Below, piece after piece: positions 44,811 to 54,049 of a stretch of DNA of 64,000 bases. Below the pieces are notes generated by a model, which did no database searches, was not told the DNA's origin, and saw only the letters and a list, made by a program, of their open reading frames with translations. Position numbers and translations under genes: made by a program. Position 1 is the first letter of the stretch. Every line of letters starts with the position of its first letter. This stretch comes from Verrucomicrobia bacterium LW23 (GTDB lineage: Bacteria; Verrucomicrobiota; Verrucomicrobiia; Methylacidiphilales; UBA1321): contig QAZA01000045.1 of the NCBI GenBank assembly GCA_003054695.1, positions 605,956 to 669,955 of the forward strand, in the 5' to 3' direction.

Positions 44811-45476
44811 ATGAAATGCTTTCTCTATATGCTGTTAGCCGGCGCTTGCATGAGCGTGTACCTTTATGCTGATGAAAAGGTGCCGCTTAAGACCGACTTG
44901 CCCAAGCCCCTTTTTGTGGGGACTCCTGTGCCGGTCAAAATTCCCAATCTGGAGCCTCCGCGCGCGGGTAAGCGGCCGGAATTTCTTGTCCCTAAAGGGG
45001 TTACCAATGTTGCGAGGGACAAGCCGGTGACGAGTAGCGACAATGAGCCAACTGTCGGTGATATTTCCCAGGTTACCGATGGAGTGAAGGATGGAGATGA
45101 AGGAAATTATGTAGAACTTGGCAAGGGAAAGCAGTATGTACAGATTGATTTAGGCAAGCCGCATGACATTTATGCTGTGCTTGTATGGCACTATCATTCG
45201 CAGGCTCGTGTCTATCGGGATGTTGTTGTGCAGGTTTCGGATGATCCGGATTTTATCGATAAAGTAACAACTATATTTAATAATGTTTATGATGCCAGCA
45301 CCGGTATGGGTGTTGGCGTTGGCAAGGATCCCTCGTACATAGATACTTATGAGGGGCGGTTGATCGATGCAAAGGGTATCAAGGGACGCTATGTTCGGCT
45401 ATACAGCCGTGGCAATTCTGCGAACGAGGCCAATCATTACATTGAGGTAGAAGTTTGGGGGAAGCCTGGCAGTTGA
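44811..45476 (+). CDS. Secreted discoidin-like (F5/8 type C) domain protein
   Basis: A 221-residue protein with a signal peptide (MKCFLYMLLAGACMSVYLYA). After a Pro-rich linker comes a galactose-binding-like domain: NVARDKPVTSSDNEPTVGD, VTDGVKDGDEGNYVELGKGK, YVQIDLGKPHDIYAVLVWHY and GRYVRLYSRGN. This is the layout of F5/8 type C / CBM32-like modules. It is probably a carbohydrate-binding or surface-attachment protein. Its composition is visibly lower in GC than the flanking genes. It lies 19 bases after an oxidoreductase gene and overlaps or abuts the following glycosyltransferase gene, so all are likely one transcript. Confidence 0.8.
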   Translation: MKCFLYMLLAGACMSVYLYADEKVPLKTDLPKPLFVGTPVPVKIPNLEPPRAGKRPEFLVPKGVTNVARDKPVTSSDNEPTVGDISQVTDGVKDGDEGNYVELGKGKQYVQIDLGKPHDIYAVLVWHYHSQARVYRDVVVQVSDDPDFIDKVTTIFNNVYDASTGMGVGVGKDPSYIDTYEGRLIDAKGIKGRYVRLYSRGNSANEANHYIEVEVWGKPGS

Positions 45477-47011
45477 CAAAGGGGGCGATGTGGGGCGTGC
45501 TGGGGATTATAGCGGGCATGGCCCTGGTTATACGTTTACTCGATCCGGAGGCGCGCCCGGTTCACACGGACGAAGCCGTCCACGCCGTCATTTTGGGGGC
45601 AATGCTGGAGGGCGGCATCTACCGGTACAACCCGTGGGATTGCCACGGGCCAACGCTTTACTTCCTCGCTGCGCCGATTCTAACTGCTTGTGGGGCAAGC
45701 TCTTTGGCGGAAATGCAGGCATGGCAACTGCGGCTTCTGCCGGCGCTTGCAGGCACGGCCAATGTGCTGATTGCCGGGATGTTCGCGCCCTATCTGGGGA
45801 GGGTCGCGGCGATTGGTGCGGCGCTATTTCTGGCGCTGGCGGCGCCCGTCGTTTACTACGACCGCTATTTTATACACGAGACGCTCTTTCTCACATTTAC
45901 GCTGCTCTTCTTTGCTGCCTGCCTTCGCCTTTACGACTCGGGAGCGAGCTTTGTAAATGTTGTGCTTATAGCAGGTTACGCATCGTTATTGATATGCACC
46001 AAGGAGACTGCCGTCATCACATTTGCGGCGGTTGGGCTGGCAGCTTTCGCTGCGCTCGGCGGGCGGGATGAGTTGGTCAGGCTTTACAAGTCGTTGTATT
46101 GCAGGGAGGTGTGGTGGCATCTCCTGATTATGGGAGGTGCGGCTCTCGTTGTGTTTTCGTTCGTGTTTGTCCTGCTTTACACCTCGTTTGGTTACCACTG
46201 GGGAGGGCTTGCGGATACCCCTGGAGCTGTGCCGCGCTTTGTGCAACGTGCTGGTGGCGAAGGACATGAGAAGCCATCGTTTACTTATGCCGTTTGGCTT
46301 TTGGCGCCGGGCCGGTTCTCGGCGGGCTGGGCGGGATGGAGCCTGCTTGTGCTAGGCGTTGGGGCCGTCCTCATGGAGTGGGAGCGGCCAGCGGTGCGAT
46401 TTCTTGCTGGGGTGGTGCTGGCAACGCTGGTGATCTACTCGGCTATACCGTATAAAACGCCGTGGCTGGTGCTCACGTTCGTGGGGCCGGCTTGCCTGGT
46501 GGCGGGAGCCGGAGCGGTGGCGCTTTTCGCCGCGGCGCGTAAGCGATTGCACAACAGGGTTTTATGTATCGCTGCGATGGTGCTTGGCGGCGGACTGATC
46601 TGGCAGTTGGGCGGGGAAACGCGGCGGCTCTGCTTTGATGATCCGGCCGACGATCGTAATCCTCTGGCGTATTCGCCGACTGTGGCCGATGTGGCGCGGG
46701 TGGAGCCATGGCTGTTGGAAAGGGTCCGATCGTTTGACGCAAGGGCTGCAACGACAGAGGGTTATGGTGCGGTACTATATGTGATTGGTGCGGACTACTG
46801 GCCGTTGCCGTGGTATCTTCGCCGCTTCAAATATGTGGGGTACTGGACGCATGTGCCTGAGGGTAAGGCGATTCCGCAGGCGGTGATTTGTTCCTCCGAC
46901 GCGCTGGAGGTTGTGCAGACGTGGCTGGGGCCGGGGTGGCAGGTGTTTCCCGTGGGGTTACGCCCGGGGGTGCTTGTGTATGTGTTGACGCGGGAGGGTG
47001 GGAGCCGATGA
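45455..47011 (+). CDS. Agl23/GT39-like membrane glycosyltransferase
   Basis: An integral membrane protein of 518 residues from a TTG at 45455; alternatives are TTG 45473, overlapping the previous stop, and ATG 45488. After the first helix comes RPVHTDEAVHAVILGAML, the acidic motif of GT39/ArnT-type enzymes that use polyprenyl-phosphate sugars. YFIHETLFLTFTLLFFAACL and several further helices follow. The layout matches the TIGR03663 (Agl23-like) family. It probably adds a sugar to an extracytoplasmic protein or glycan. The last codons overlap the ApbE-like gene by ATGA. Donor and acceptor are unknown. Confidence 0.8.
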   Translation: MGEAWQLTKGAMWGVLGIIAGMALVIRLLDPEARPVHTDEAVHAVILGAMLEGGIYRYNPWDCHGPTLYFLAAPILTACGASSLAEMQAWQLRLLPALAGTANVLIAGMFAPYLGRVAAIGAALFLALAAPVVYYDRYFIHETLFLTFTLLFFAACLRLYDSGASFVNVVLIAGYASLLICTKETAVITFAAVGLAAFAALGGRDELVRLYKSLYCREVWWHLLIMGGAALVVFSFVFVLLYTSFGYHWGGLADTPGAVPRFVQRAGGEGHEKPSFTYAVWLLAPGRFSAGWAGWSLLVLGVGAVLMEWERPAVRFLAGVVLATLVIYSAIPYKTPWLVLTFVGPACLVAGAGAVALFAAARKRLHNRVLCIAAMVLGGGLIWQLGGETRRLCFDDPADDRNPLAYSPTVADVARVEPWLLERVRSFDARAATTEGYGAVLYVIGADYWPLPWYLRRFKYVGYWTHVPEGKAIPQAVICSSDALEVVQTWLGPGWQVFPVGLRPGVLVYVLTREGGSR

Positions 47012-47928
47012 GCATCGTTCACAGGTTTCGCGATGAGGCGATGGCGACGGTGTTTGAGGTTCGCGTGGGACATGCGGACGCTCTCCTTGCGCGGCACGCG
47101 GCGGATGCGGCGTTTGCCGCCGCGCACCTGGTGGAGGGGTTGCTGAGCCGATTTCTGGAGACGAGCGAGGTGGCGCGGCTGGGGCGCATGCGCGCGGGTG
47201 AGGCGTTGCGGATGCATCCGCTGACGGCCGAGTGCCTGGCGGTGGCGCTGGAGTGCGCAGAGCTGACGGGCGGCGCGTTTGATCCCGCGCCGGGGCGGAT
47301 GCGGGCGGCGGGCGCCGAGGAGAGGGCCACGCTGGCGCTCGACGCCGCCGGGCTGGTGGTGTTTTGCGACGGCCCGGCAGGCAGCCGGCCGGCGGGGCTG
47401 GACCTGGGGGCCATCGGCAAGGGGTTTGCGCTGGATGTGATGGCGCGCGAGTTGCGGGAGTGGGACGTGGAGGCGGCGCTGCTTCGGGCGGGAGGTGGCA
47501 GCAGTATTTTGGCGATGGGCGCGCCGCAGAGTGAGCCGGACGGATGGCGTATCTCGTTGTCGTGCAAGCAGTTCGTCTTGCTGCAGGGGGCGGCGATCAG
47601 TACGTCGGGCAAGGCGGTAAAGGGCGATCATATCCTCGATCCGCGCACGGGCCGGCCGGCGGCGGGCTCGCCTGCGCGAGCCTGGGCGCTTGCGGAGTCG
47701 GCCGCGGTAAGTGACGCTCTTTCCACGGCATGGATGTTGTTGGACATCAGCGAGATAGAGGAGGTGTGCGAGCGTCGGCCGGGCATTGCCGCGGCGTTGG
47801 AGTGGGATGACTCGCCGGGGAGCGAGGCGCCTTTGCAGGTGGTGTGCGGCAGGGGCGGCGGCAGCGGCGATATCGGAGCGGCCTTTCGCGTTGGGACTCT
47901 GAAGGGCGAGTGTGATGAAACGTTATAG
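47008..47928 (+). CDS. apbE: ApbE-family FAD:protein FMN transferase
   Basis: A 306-residue protein. ApbE enzymes attach FMN covalently to Thr/Ser of exported redox proteins. Family motifs present: DEAMATVFEVRV (the fxAMGTxF position), LDLGAIGKGFALDVMARE, LRAGGGSSILAMG, AISTSGKAVKGDHILDPRTGRP and ESAAVSDALSTAWMLL with the metal-binding Asp. No signal peptide or lipobox is seen, unlike most periplasmic ApbE proteins, so it may act inside or the N-terminus may be incomplete. Its ATG overlaps the glycosyltransferase stop. No obvious flavinylation target (S/T-GAT) is encoded nearby. Confidence 0.85.
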   Translation: MSIVHRFRDEAMATVFEVRVGHADALLARHAADAAFAAAHLVEGLLSRFLETSEVARLGRMRAGEALRMHPLTAECLAVALECAELTGGAFDPAPGRMRAAGAEERATLALDAAGLVVFCDGPAGSRPAGLDLGAIGKGFALDVMARELREWDVEAALLRAGGGSSILAMGAPQSEPDGWRISLSCKQFVLLQGAAISTSGKAVKGDHILDPRTGRPAAGSPARAWALAESAAVSDALSTAWMLLDISEIEEVCERRPGIAAALEWDDSPGSEAPLQVVCGRGGGSGDIGAAFRVGTLKGECDETL

Positions 47929-47958
47929 CAATGCGCCCCGTTCCGCAGTCGCCGTCGC

Positions 47959-50900
47959 TTACGCCGCGGGGGCGGAAACCTGCTGTGGCGCTTCGGCGGG
48001 CGCATCGGCGGGCGTCGCTGCGGGCGCAGAGATTGGCGTGGGCGTTTCCGCCGTGCTCGCGCTTGGGGTGGGAGGTTGCTCGCGCGCCTCTACGGCCACC
48101 GCGACTGCGACAGCGATGGAGGTGGCGGGCGCGGCTGCCCTGGCGGGCTCCTGGCCGGGCTCGCGAAGGATTTGGGCGACGACGCGGTGGAGTTCGCCCG
48201 CTTCGTAGGGTTTGGTCACGACTCCGACAAAGCCGTACTCGGTGTAGCGGGCCATGACGGGATCTGTAGCGTAGCCGCTGCTGACAATGGCGCGGATGCC
48301 GGGGTGGATCTGGCGCAGGTGGGCGATGACCTCGCGGCCGCCGATGCCGCCGGGGATGGTGAGGTCCATAATGACGATGTCGAACGGCTTGCCTGCGCGT
48401 AAGGCGTTCTCGTACAGCTGGATGGCGGTTGCGCCATCGCCAGCGCAGGTGACGTTGTGGCCGGCGTCGTGCAGCATGCGGGGCACCAGTTCGCGGATCA
48501 TCTCTTCGTCGTCCAGCACAAGAATGCGCGCGGGGCGGGCGGCGGTGGCTTTTGCCGCGCGGCTCTCCTCGCCCGGTTTGGGCGCGGGCATGCCGGAGGA
48601 GGGGAGGAGGAGCGTGAAGATGCTGCCTTTGCCCGCGGTCGACTCGACGCTGAGGAGGCCGCCGTGGTTTTTGGCAATGGCGTAGGCGGTGGCCAGGCCC
48701 AGGCCGCTGCCTTTGGCTTTGGTGGTAAAGTAGGGATCGAAAATTTTGGTGAGGTACTGGCGCGGGATGCCAATGCCTTCGTCCGCCACGGTGATGCGCA
48801 GGAAGTGGCGGTGCCCGGGGGGCAGCGGCGCCGGCACGGGTTTGCCGCTAGCGGCCGCGCCGTTGGGCAGAGTGGATGCAACCTCTTCGACGGCAGGAGC
48901 TTCCGGAGCCTGGTTGCGGATGGTCGGCAAAGGTGCAGTTGCCGGGATTGCTGCGGTGGCGGCAATGTCCGCGTCCAGGGGCGATGCTTTGGCCCCGGCG
49001 GATTCGGCGTCTGGCTGGACTGCGGCGGCCTCTTCGCCGGGGCACTCGGCCAGGGGCAGGGTTACGTTTTCGCAGCTGACGGTGATGGTGCCGCCTTCGG
49101 GCATGGCCTGGTCGGCGTTGACGATGAGGTTCTGAATGACCTGGCTGATCTGGATCGTGTCGATCTCTGCCGCCCACAAGTCTTTGGCAATGTTGAGCTT
49201 GCAGCGGGCGCGGGAGCCGCGCAAAAAGAACGTGGTTGTCGTCGCCACAAGCTCCGAGATGCACGCGGTGCGGCGGATGGGGGCGCCGCCTTTGGAGAAG
49301 GTGAGGAGCTGTTGGGCCAGGTCGCGCGCGCGCAGCGTGGCTTTCTCGGCATCCTGCACGCGCTCGGCGGCGATGGCATCCACGCCGGGGGCGGAGGCCA
49401 TGGAGCTGCGCGCCAGGGAGAGGTTGCCGAGGATGGCGGTGAGGATGTTGTTGAAGTCGTGCGCAATGCCGCCGGCGAGCAGGCCGATCGACTCGAGCTT
49501 GTCGGCCTTTTGCTGCTCCTGCTCCTGCCGCTTCTTTTCGGTAACGTCGCGGAACACGAGGACGACGCCAATGGTTTTGCTGTCTTTATCCTTGATGGGC
49601 GCGGCGCTGTCGGCCACGGCGCGGCGTTTGCCGTCGCGGGCTACAAGCTCGGTGTGATTAGTCATGTCGACGATGCGCCCGGTGCGGATCACCGTCTCCA
49701 CCGGGTTGCGGGTGGCGGCGCCGGTCGCTTCGTCCACCACGTGAAAGACCGTGGAGAGGGGCTGGCCGGCGGCTTCCTGCTGGCTCCAGCCGGTCAGGTT
49801 TTCGGCCACACGGTTGATCATGCGCACGCGGCCGTCGATGTCGGTGGTGATGACGCCGTCGCCGATGGAGCGCAGCGTTACGGCCAGGCGCTCCCGCTCG
49901 GCGGCAAGGGCTTCCTCGGCTTTCAGGCGCTCGGTCATGTCGACGGAGACGCCGCCGACGAACTTGGCGCCGGAGGCATCGCGGAACAGGAACTTGAAGG
50001 AGAGCCAGTCGCGGATGGAGCCGTCCGAGGCGGGCTCCTTCTCGATGATCTCCAGGGGCCTTCCGGTTTCCATTACCAGCAAGTCGTTGTCGCGGTTTTG
50101 TTTGGCAATGAACTCGGGGAAGACTTCCTTATCGGTAAAGCCGACGATGCGCGAGCGGGGGATGCCGACCTGTTCCTCGTGGGGATCGCTGATATAAACG
50201 TAGCGGCCCTCCTCGTTCTTCATAAACGCCACGGTGGGGCTGTTGTTCATAAAGCCCAGGAAGCGGCCTTCGCTCTCCTGCACCAGGGCGTGGGCGGCCA
50301 GCAGGTTGCGTACGTATTTACGCTGCGCGTTAAAGCCCACCCAGCTGGCCAGGCACAGCAGGCACACGGCGGCGGCGCTGAGGGAGAGCAGCACGCCCAG
50401 GCGGGAGAAGCGGTACTGATCGGCCTGGCGGCGGCTGGCCTCGTACTCCCTAAAGGCTTCGGCCTGAAAGTCCTGCATATCTCGCGCAATGCTTTCCATC
50501 AGCACGCGGCCATTGCCGCGCTGCACCAGGGTGCGCACGTCCTCGCCTGCGCGCCGCGCTTCAATCTCCGGGATGGCCGCCTCGGCCTGCCAGCGGGCCA
50601 CGCCCTCGCGGATGCGGCTGAGACGCTCCACCTGGCGCGGGTTGTGCGCGGTGAGGACCAGCAGGTGGCCGGTTACCACATCCAGCCGGGAGACGCCCTG
50701 GCGGTAGGGCTCCAGAAACTCCTCCTGCCCGCTGACGAGGAAGCCGCGGGAGCCGCCTTCCAGGTCCATCAGCAGGCGCTCCAGCTGCGGGGCAAAGGCC
50801 AGGATTTGCAGGGATTGCCGCGCGTTCTGGGCATCGCTGTTGCGCTTGGCGAGAAAAGCCTGCTCCTCGTGCAGCACTTCGTCCAGAAGCAGGCGGGCCT

Positions 50901-51645
50901 TGTCGGTCAGCAATTTGCCGCGGCGCGCCAGCTTCATTTCGGCCTCCTTCATCGTGGGGGCCGGGGTGAAGGCGGCGGTGCCGCTGGTGCCGGGTGCTGG
51001 CGCGGGGTCGTCGTCACCCATAGCGGCGTCGGCCATGCCGCGGGAGGGGGGCACGGCATTGGGGGGTGGTCGCAGCACAGCGCCGGAGGTCAGGCCGTTG
51101 GTGGCGTCCGCAAGGGAGCGCGCGAGCGGGGACGAGGGGGCAGGGGCCGCGGGATCATTCGTTGAGGGCACTGCGGGCGAATGGGCGGCGGGCACTGGTG
51201 GTGGTGCTAGCGGCGGCGGCGGCGGCGTGGGGTGCTCGCGAAGCCACTCGGCCAGCACATCGCGCAGGGCAAGCACGCGCTCGTACTGCTCGCGGTTACC
51301 GCGGGTAAGTCGGGAGAGGTCGTCCAGCCGCTGGGTCAGGGTGTCCACATCGCGGCTGGACGTTACGAGATAGTCGGGATCGCCCGTGAGGAGGTAGCCG
51401 CGCTTGCCGCTTTCCAGCCGGACAATGCCGCTTGCGGCTTCGCCGGCGGCATTGATAACGGCGATGGCATGGTCATGCATCGCGGCTTCGTGCTGCATTT
51501 TGCTGTCGTCCAGCATCAGCACAATCGCCAGGGTTACAATGCAAAGCACCCCGACCACGGGGCCGGCAAGCGTCTTGAGAAAGTACGACGAATCCGCCTG
51601 AGCACTATGCTCCGCGATCGACTGGTCGACCTTCCCGGCTGTCAT
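47959..51645 (-). CDS. Hybrid sensor histidine kinase with two CHASE3-like and two PAS domains
   Basis: A 1228-residue membrane kinase. Order: TM1 (24-45); CHASE3-like helices (about 50-135 and 240-400, with ESGKRGYLLTG and EGGSRGFLVSG); TM2 (415-438); PAS (460-572); PAS (590-703); HisKA with GGIAHDFNN, phospho-acceptor H729; ATPase with N-box QVIQNLIVNADQAMP, G1 DEGIGI, F-box FDPYFTTK and G2 GSGLGLA; receiver (1040-1162) with D1094 in VIMDLTIPGG. An Ala/Pro-rich insert (139-230) splits the sensor, and another (about 866-943) splits the ATPase domain. The last 60 residues are low-complexity. The start follows GGGGGAGGG. No partner regulator is adjacent. Confidence 0.92.
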   Translation of the reverse strand: MTAGKVDQSIAEHSAQADSSYFLKTLAGPVVGVLCIVTLAIVLMLDDSKMQHEAAMHDHAIAVINAAGEAASGIVRLESGKRGYLLTGDPDYLVTSSRDVDTLTQRLDDLSRLTRGNREQYERVLALRDVLAEWLREHPTPPPPPLAPPPVPAAHSPAVPSTNDPAAPAPSSPLARSLADATNGLTSGAVLRPPPNAVPPSRGMADAAMGDDDPAPAPGTSGTAAFTPAPTMKEAEMKLARRGKLLTDKARLLLDEVLHEEQAFLAKRNSDAQNARQSLQILAFAPQLERLLMDLEGGSRGFLVSGQEEFLEPYRQGVSRLDVVTGHLLVLTAHNPRQVERLSRIREGVARWQAEAAIPEIEARRAGEDVRTLVQRGNGRVLMESIARDMQDFQAEAFREYEASRRQADQYRFSRLGVLLSLSAAAVCLLCLASWVGFNAQRKYVRNLLAAHALVQESEGRFLGFMNNSPTVAFMKNEEGRYVYISDPHEEQVGIPRSRIVGFTDKEVFPEFIAKQNRDNDLLVMETGRPLEIIEKEPASDGSIRDWLSFKFLFRDASGAKFVGGVSVDMTERLKAEEALAAERERLAVTLRSIGDGVITTDIDGRVRMINRVAENLTGWSQQEAAGQPLSTVFHVVDEATGAATRNPVETVIRTGRIVDMTNHTELVARDGKRRAVADSAAPIKDKDSKTIGVVLVFRDVTEKKRQEQEQQKADKLESIGLLAGGIAHDFNNILTAILGNLSLARSSMASAPGVDAIAAERVQDAEKATLRARDLAQQLLTFSKGGAPIRRTACISELVATTTTFFLRGSRARCKLNIAKDLWAAEIDTIQISQVIQNLIVNADQAMPEGGTITVSCENVTLPLAECPGEEAAAVQPDAESAGAKASPLDADIAATAAIPATAPLPTIRNQAPEAPAVEEVASTLPNGAAASGKPVPAPLPPGHRHFLRITVADEGIGIPRQYLTKIFDPYFTTKAKGSGLGLATAYAIAKNHGGLLSVESTAGKGSIFTLLLPSSGMPAPKPGEESRAAKATAARPARILVLDDEEMIRELVPRMLHDAGHNVTCAGDGATAIQLYENALRAGKPFDIVIMDLTIPGGIGGREVIAHLRQIHPGIRAIVSSGYATDPVMARYTEYGFVGVVTKPYEAGELHRVVAQILREPGQEPARAAAPATSIAVAVAVAVEAREQPPTPSASTAETPTPISAPAATPADAPAEAPQQVSAPAA

Positions 51646-52370
51646 ATCCCGCGCCCTCCCCCGGCGGCAATCGGCGCGACGACGACGACCACCCTCGCCC
51701 CAGTGGTAGCTGGGCGCCAGGCGAAGGCGACGGAGGTGATGGCCATGGCCGGTTTCATCTGGACGATATATATAGGCACGTGCACGCGCCGGGTTAGGGA
51801 GAAAATAGTACCGCCGGGATGGAGGTGTTGGGGATTCGCCAGCAAGGATGAAAAACAACAGACAAATACTCAGATCTGCAAGAAGACGCCCCCTTTAATG
51901 CAGTGTGGCTGGTTTGCGTCAGCCCGTCGCGTTACTCCTCCGCCGCGCCCTCGGCGCCCCATGTTGCTGCCACACCCAGCGTGACACGAAGCCGCAGCGG
52001 CGGGACGGGAAAACGCCTTCCGGCACGGGCGCGCGCAGGCGGACGCAGGACGGAGCGTGGCCGGCGGGATGTCTGGCAACCTGTCACCGAGGGTACAATC
52101 GTCATGGTAGTGGTGAGGAGGGTGAATCCGGAGGTGGGTGCGGCGACCTCTCGCCTGGCGCCGCACGGGGCGGCCGCCGTGGGTGAGAGCTGTATGAACC
52201 GGTGCGTTTGTGGTACATAGCAGAAACCTTGCCATATGCTCAAGCGGCACATGATTACGAATGCGCTTTTGTTGCGTTTTGAACAGTTAGCCGTTCCGAT
52301 GGCACAGGCCCGCGCAAGGCACGGTCGGAATAAATCACCGCTTGGCGACATGTTTCCGACATCTGAAGGA
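51646..52370. other. Divergent intergenic region
   Basis: About 725 bases between the histidine kinase and the TPR gene. Apart from the promoter at 52371 nothing could be assigned. Frames here are short, overlap on both strands and lack coding character. Confidence 0.4.
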
Positions 52371-52400
52371 TTGACCGCACCCTCCTCCCTGTGCTAGGCT
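52371..52400 (+). promoter_or_regulatory. Candidate promoter giving a leaderless TPR mRNA
   Basis: TTGACC (52371-52376), an 18-base spacer and TAGGCT (52395-52400). The ATG is at 52407, where transcription would start. No Shine-Dalgarno is present. Confidence 0.45.
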
Positions 52401-52406
52401 ATCACG

Positions 52407-53807
52407 ATGGCCGTTAAGCTCGAAAAAGATCTCCAACCCAATAATCGCGACTTGTGGCGGCGCGCCCGCGAGGCGTTTGATGCCAAAAACTATGGCTACG
52501 TCCTTAACCTCGGGCAAACGATTCTGAAATCGGAGCCGGAGTTTCTGGAAGCGCGCCAGCGCAACCGTGCAGCCTCCATCCAGCAGTTCAAAACGCTCTC
52601 CACGTTTGCCAAGCCCATTGAGCAGATGAAGGCCAGCCGCACGGCCTCCAAAGCCAGCAGCGCCGTCAAAAAGGCCCCGGCGGAAGCCCTGGTATATGCG
52701 GAGGAAGCCCTCGCTATCGACCCGTTTTGCAGCTCCGCCAACACCGCCCAGGCGGAGGCGGCCATCGCCCTCTCCATGCCGGAAATCGCCGCCCTGGCGT
52801 ATGAGACGATGCGGGAGAACAAGCCCAAGGACACCAAGCTGATGCATCAGCTGGCGCAAACGTACATGCTGATGGATGACGGCCAGCGCGCGTCCAAAGT
52901 GTACGAGGCCATCCTGCAAATTGACCCGCGCGACGGCGAAGCCCTCAGCGGCATGAAGAACGCCACCGCCCTGGCCGCCTCCACCGCCGGCGGCTGGCGC
53001 AACGCCAGCGACTACCGCGACCTTATCCAGGACAAAAAGCAGGCCGCCGCCCTGGAGCAACAGGGCAAAGTCGTCAAGAGCGAGAAGGCCATCGACGAGC
53101 AGATTGCCGAGCTGTTTACCCTGGTGCAGCGCGAGCCCGCCAACCTCAAGCACCCCCTGCGCATCGCCGAGCTCTTTCTGAAAAAGCCGGACCTGGACCA
53201 GGCGCTGGAGTGGTATCAATACACCTTCGAGCAGGGCGGCCGCTCCGATACCTCCATCGAGAAAACCCTCTCGGACCTGCGCATCAAAAAGCTGGACAAG
53301 CAGATTGCCGAGTACGAAGCCGCCGCCGCGACCGACCCCGCGCAGTACCAAAGCTCCGTGGACCTGCTGAAGCAACGGCGCGCTGAAGCCATGCTGGAAA
53401 TCGCCCGCGAACGCGTACGCAAGTACCCCAACGACGGCCAGTACCGCTACGACCTGGGCGCTGCCCTCTTCCACGCCGGCAACTACAAGGAGGCCCTGCC
53501 CGAGCTGCAGCAAAGCCTCAAGCAGCCCGCCGTACGCATCAAGGCCTTCAATATGATGGGCCTGTGCTTTGCCCGCCGTAACATGAACGACATGGCGGAA
53601 AAGACGCTCCGCGACGCCATCGCCGAAGTCCCCATCATGGACGACCTGAAGAAGGAAATGTGCTACAACCTGGCCATGGTTTACAAAGCCGTGGACAAGA
53701 AAGAAGCCATGATCGAATACGTCAAAAAGATCTACGAAGTCGACATGGGCTACAAGGACGTGGGCAAGATTATCGAAGACTACTACGACAGCGGCAGCGG
53801 CTCGTGA
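52407..53807 (+). CDS. Tetratricopeptide-repeat protein
   Basis: A 466-residue cytoplasmic protein made of helical repeats. TPR-like units are visible at about 16-50 (LWRRAREAFDAKNYGYVLNLGQTIL), 90-185 and, best, 340-440 (YDLGAALFHAGNYKEALPELQQSL then FNMMGLCFARRNMNDMAEKTL). A charged middle (about 215-330) may be a coiled coil. No enzyme motif or signal peptide. TPR proteins act as scaffolds; the partner is unknown. Homologues of this layout occur in Verrucomicrobiota. The gene stands alone and ends at a good terminator. Confidence 0.8.
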   Translation: MAVKLEKDLQPNNRDLWRRAREAFDAKNYGYVLNLGQTILKSEPEFLEARQRNRAASIQQFKTLSTFAKPIEQMKASRTASKASSAVKKAPAEALVYAEEALAIDPFCSSANTAQAEAAIALSMPEIAALAYETMRENKPKDTKLMHQLAQTYMLMDDGQRASKVYEAILQIDPRDGEALSGMKNATALAASTAGGWRNASDYRDLIQDKKQAAALEQQGKVVKSEKAIDEQIAELFTLVQREPANLKHPLRIAELFLKKPDLDQALEWYQYTFEQGGRSDTSIEKTLSDLRIKKLDKQIAEYEAAAATDPAQYQSSVDLLKQRRAEAMLEIARERVRKYPNDGQYRYDLGAALFHAGNYKEALPELQQSLKQPAVRIKAFNMMGLCFARRNMNDMAEKTLRDAIAEVPIMDDLKKEMCYNLAMVYKAVDKKEAMIEYVKKIYEVDMGYKDVGKIIEDYYDSGSGS

Positions 53808-53854
53808 TTTCCCGGCCAAAGCTACAAGCTTAACAGACCCCAATGCCATACACG

Positions 53855-53897
53855 CACAAAGCCCGGAGCAGGCATCGCCGCTCGGGGCTTTGTTGTG
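53855..53897 (+). terminator. Terminator of the TPR gene
   Basis: CACAAAGCCCGGAGC (53855-53869) pairs with GCTCGGGGCTTTGTTGTG (53880-53897) with one mismatch, 48 bases after the stop. The right arm ends in TTTGTTGTG rather than a pure T-run. Confidence 0.65.
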
Positions 53898-53932
53898 TCC
53901 TGCGCTGGTGCGACCCTCCTTCCCCTTTATCC

Positions 53933-53996
53933 CCCTTAGAGCGAGACATTCTCCTCCGTAATGCAATACGGCTTCACAGATGTCTCGCTCTAAGGG
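53933..53996. repeat. 17-bp perfect inverted repeat with inner hairpin
   Basis: CCCTTAGAGCGAGACAT (53933-53949) is the exact complement of 53980-53996. The 30-base loop contains CCGTA...TACGG, a smaller hairpin. Confidence 0.85.
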
Positions 53997-54049
53997 CGAT
54001 ATAAGCCTCTAGTGTCCTGAATCAGAAGTAAATATCATAAGTTCCGTTA

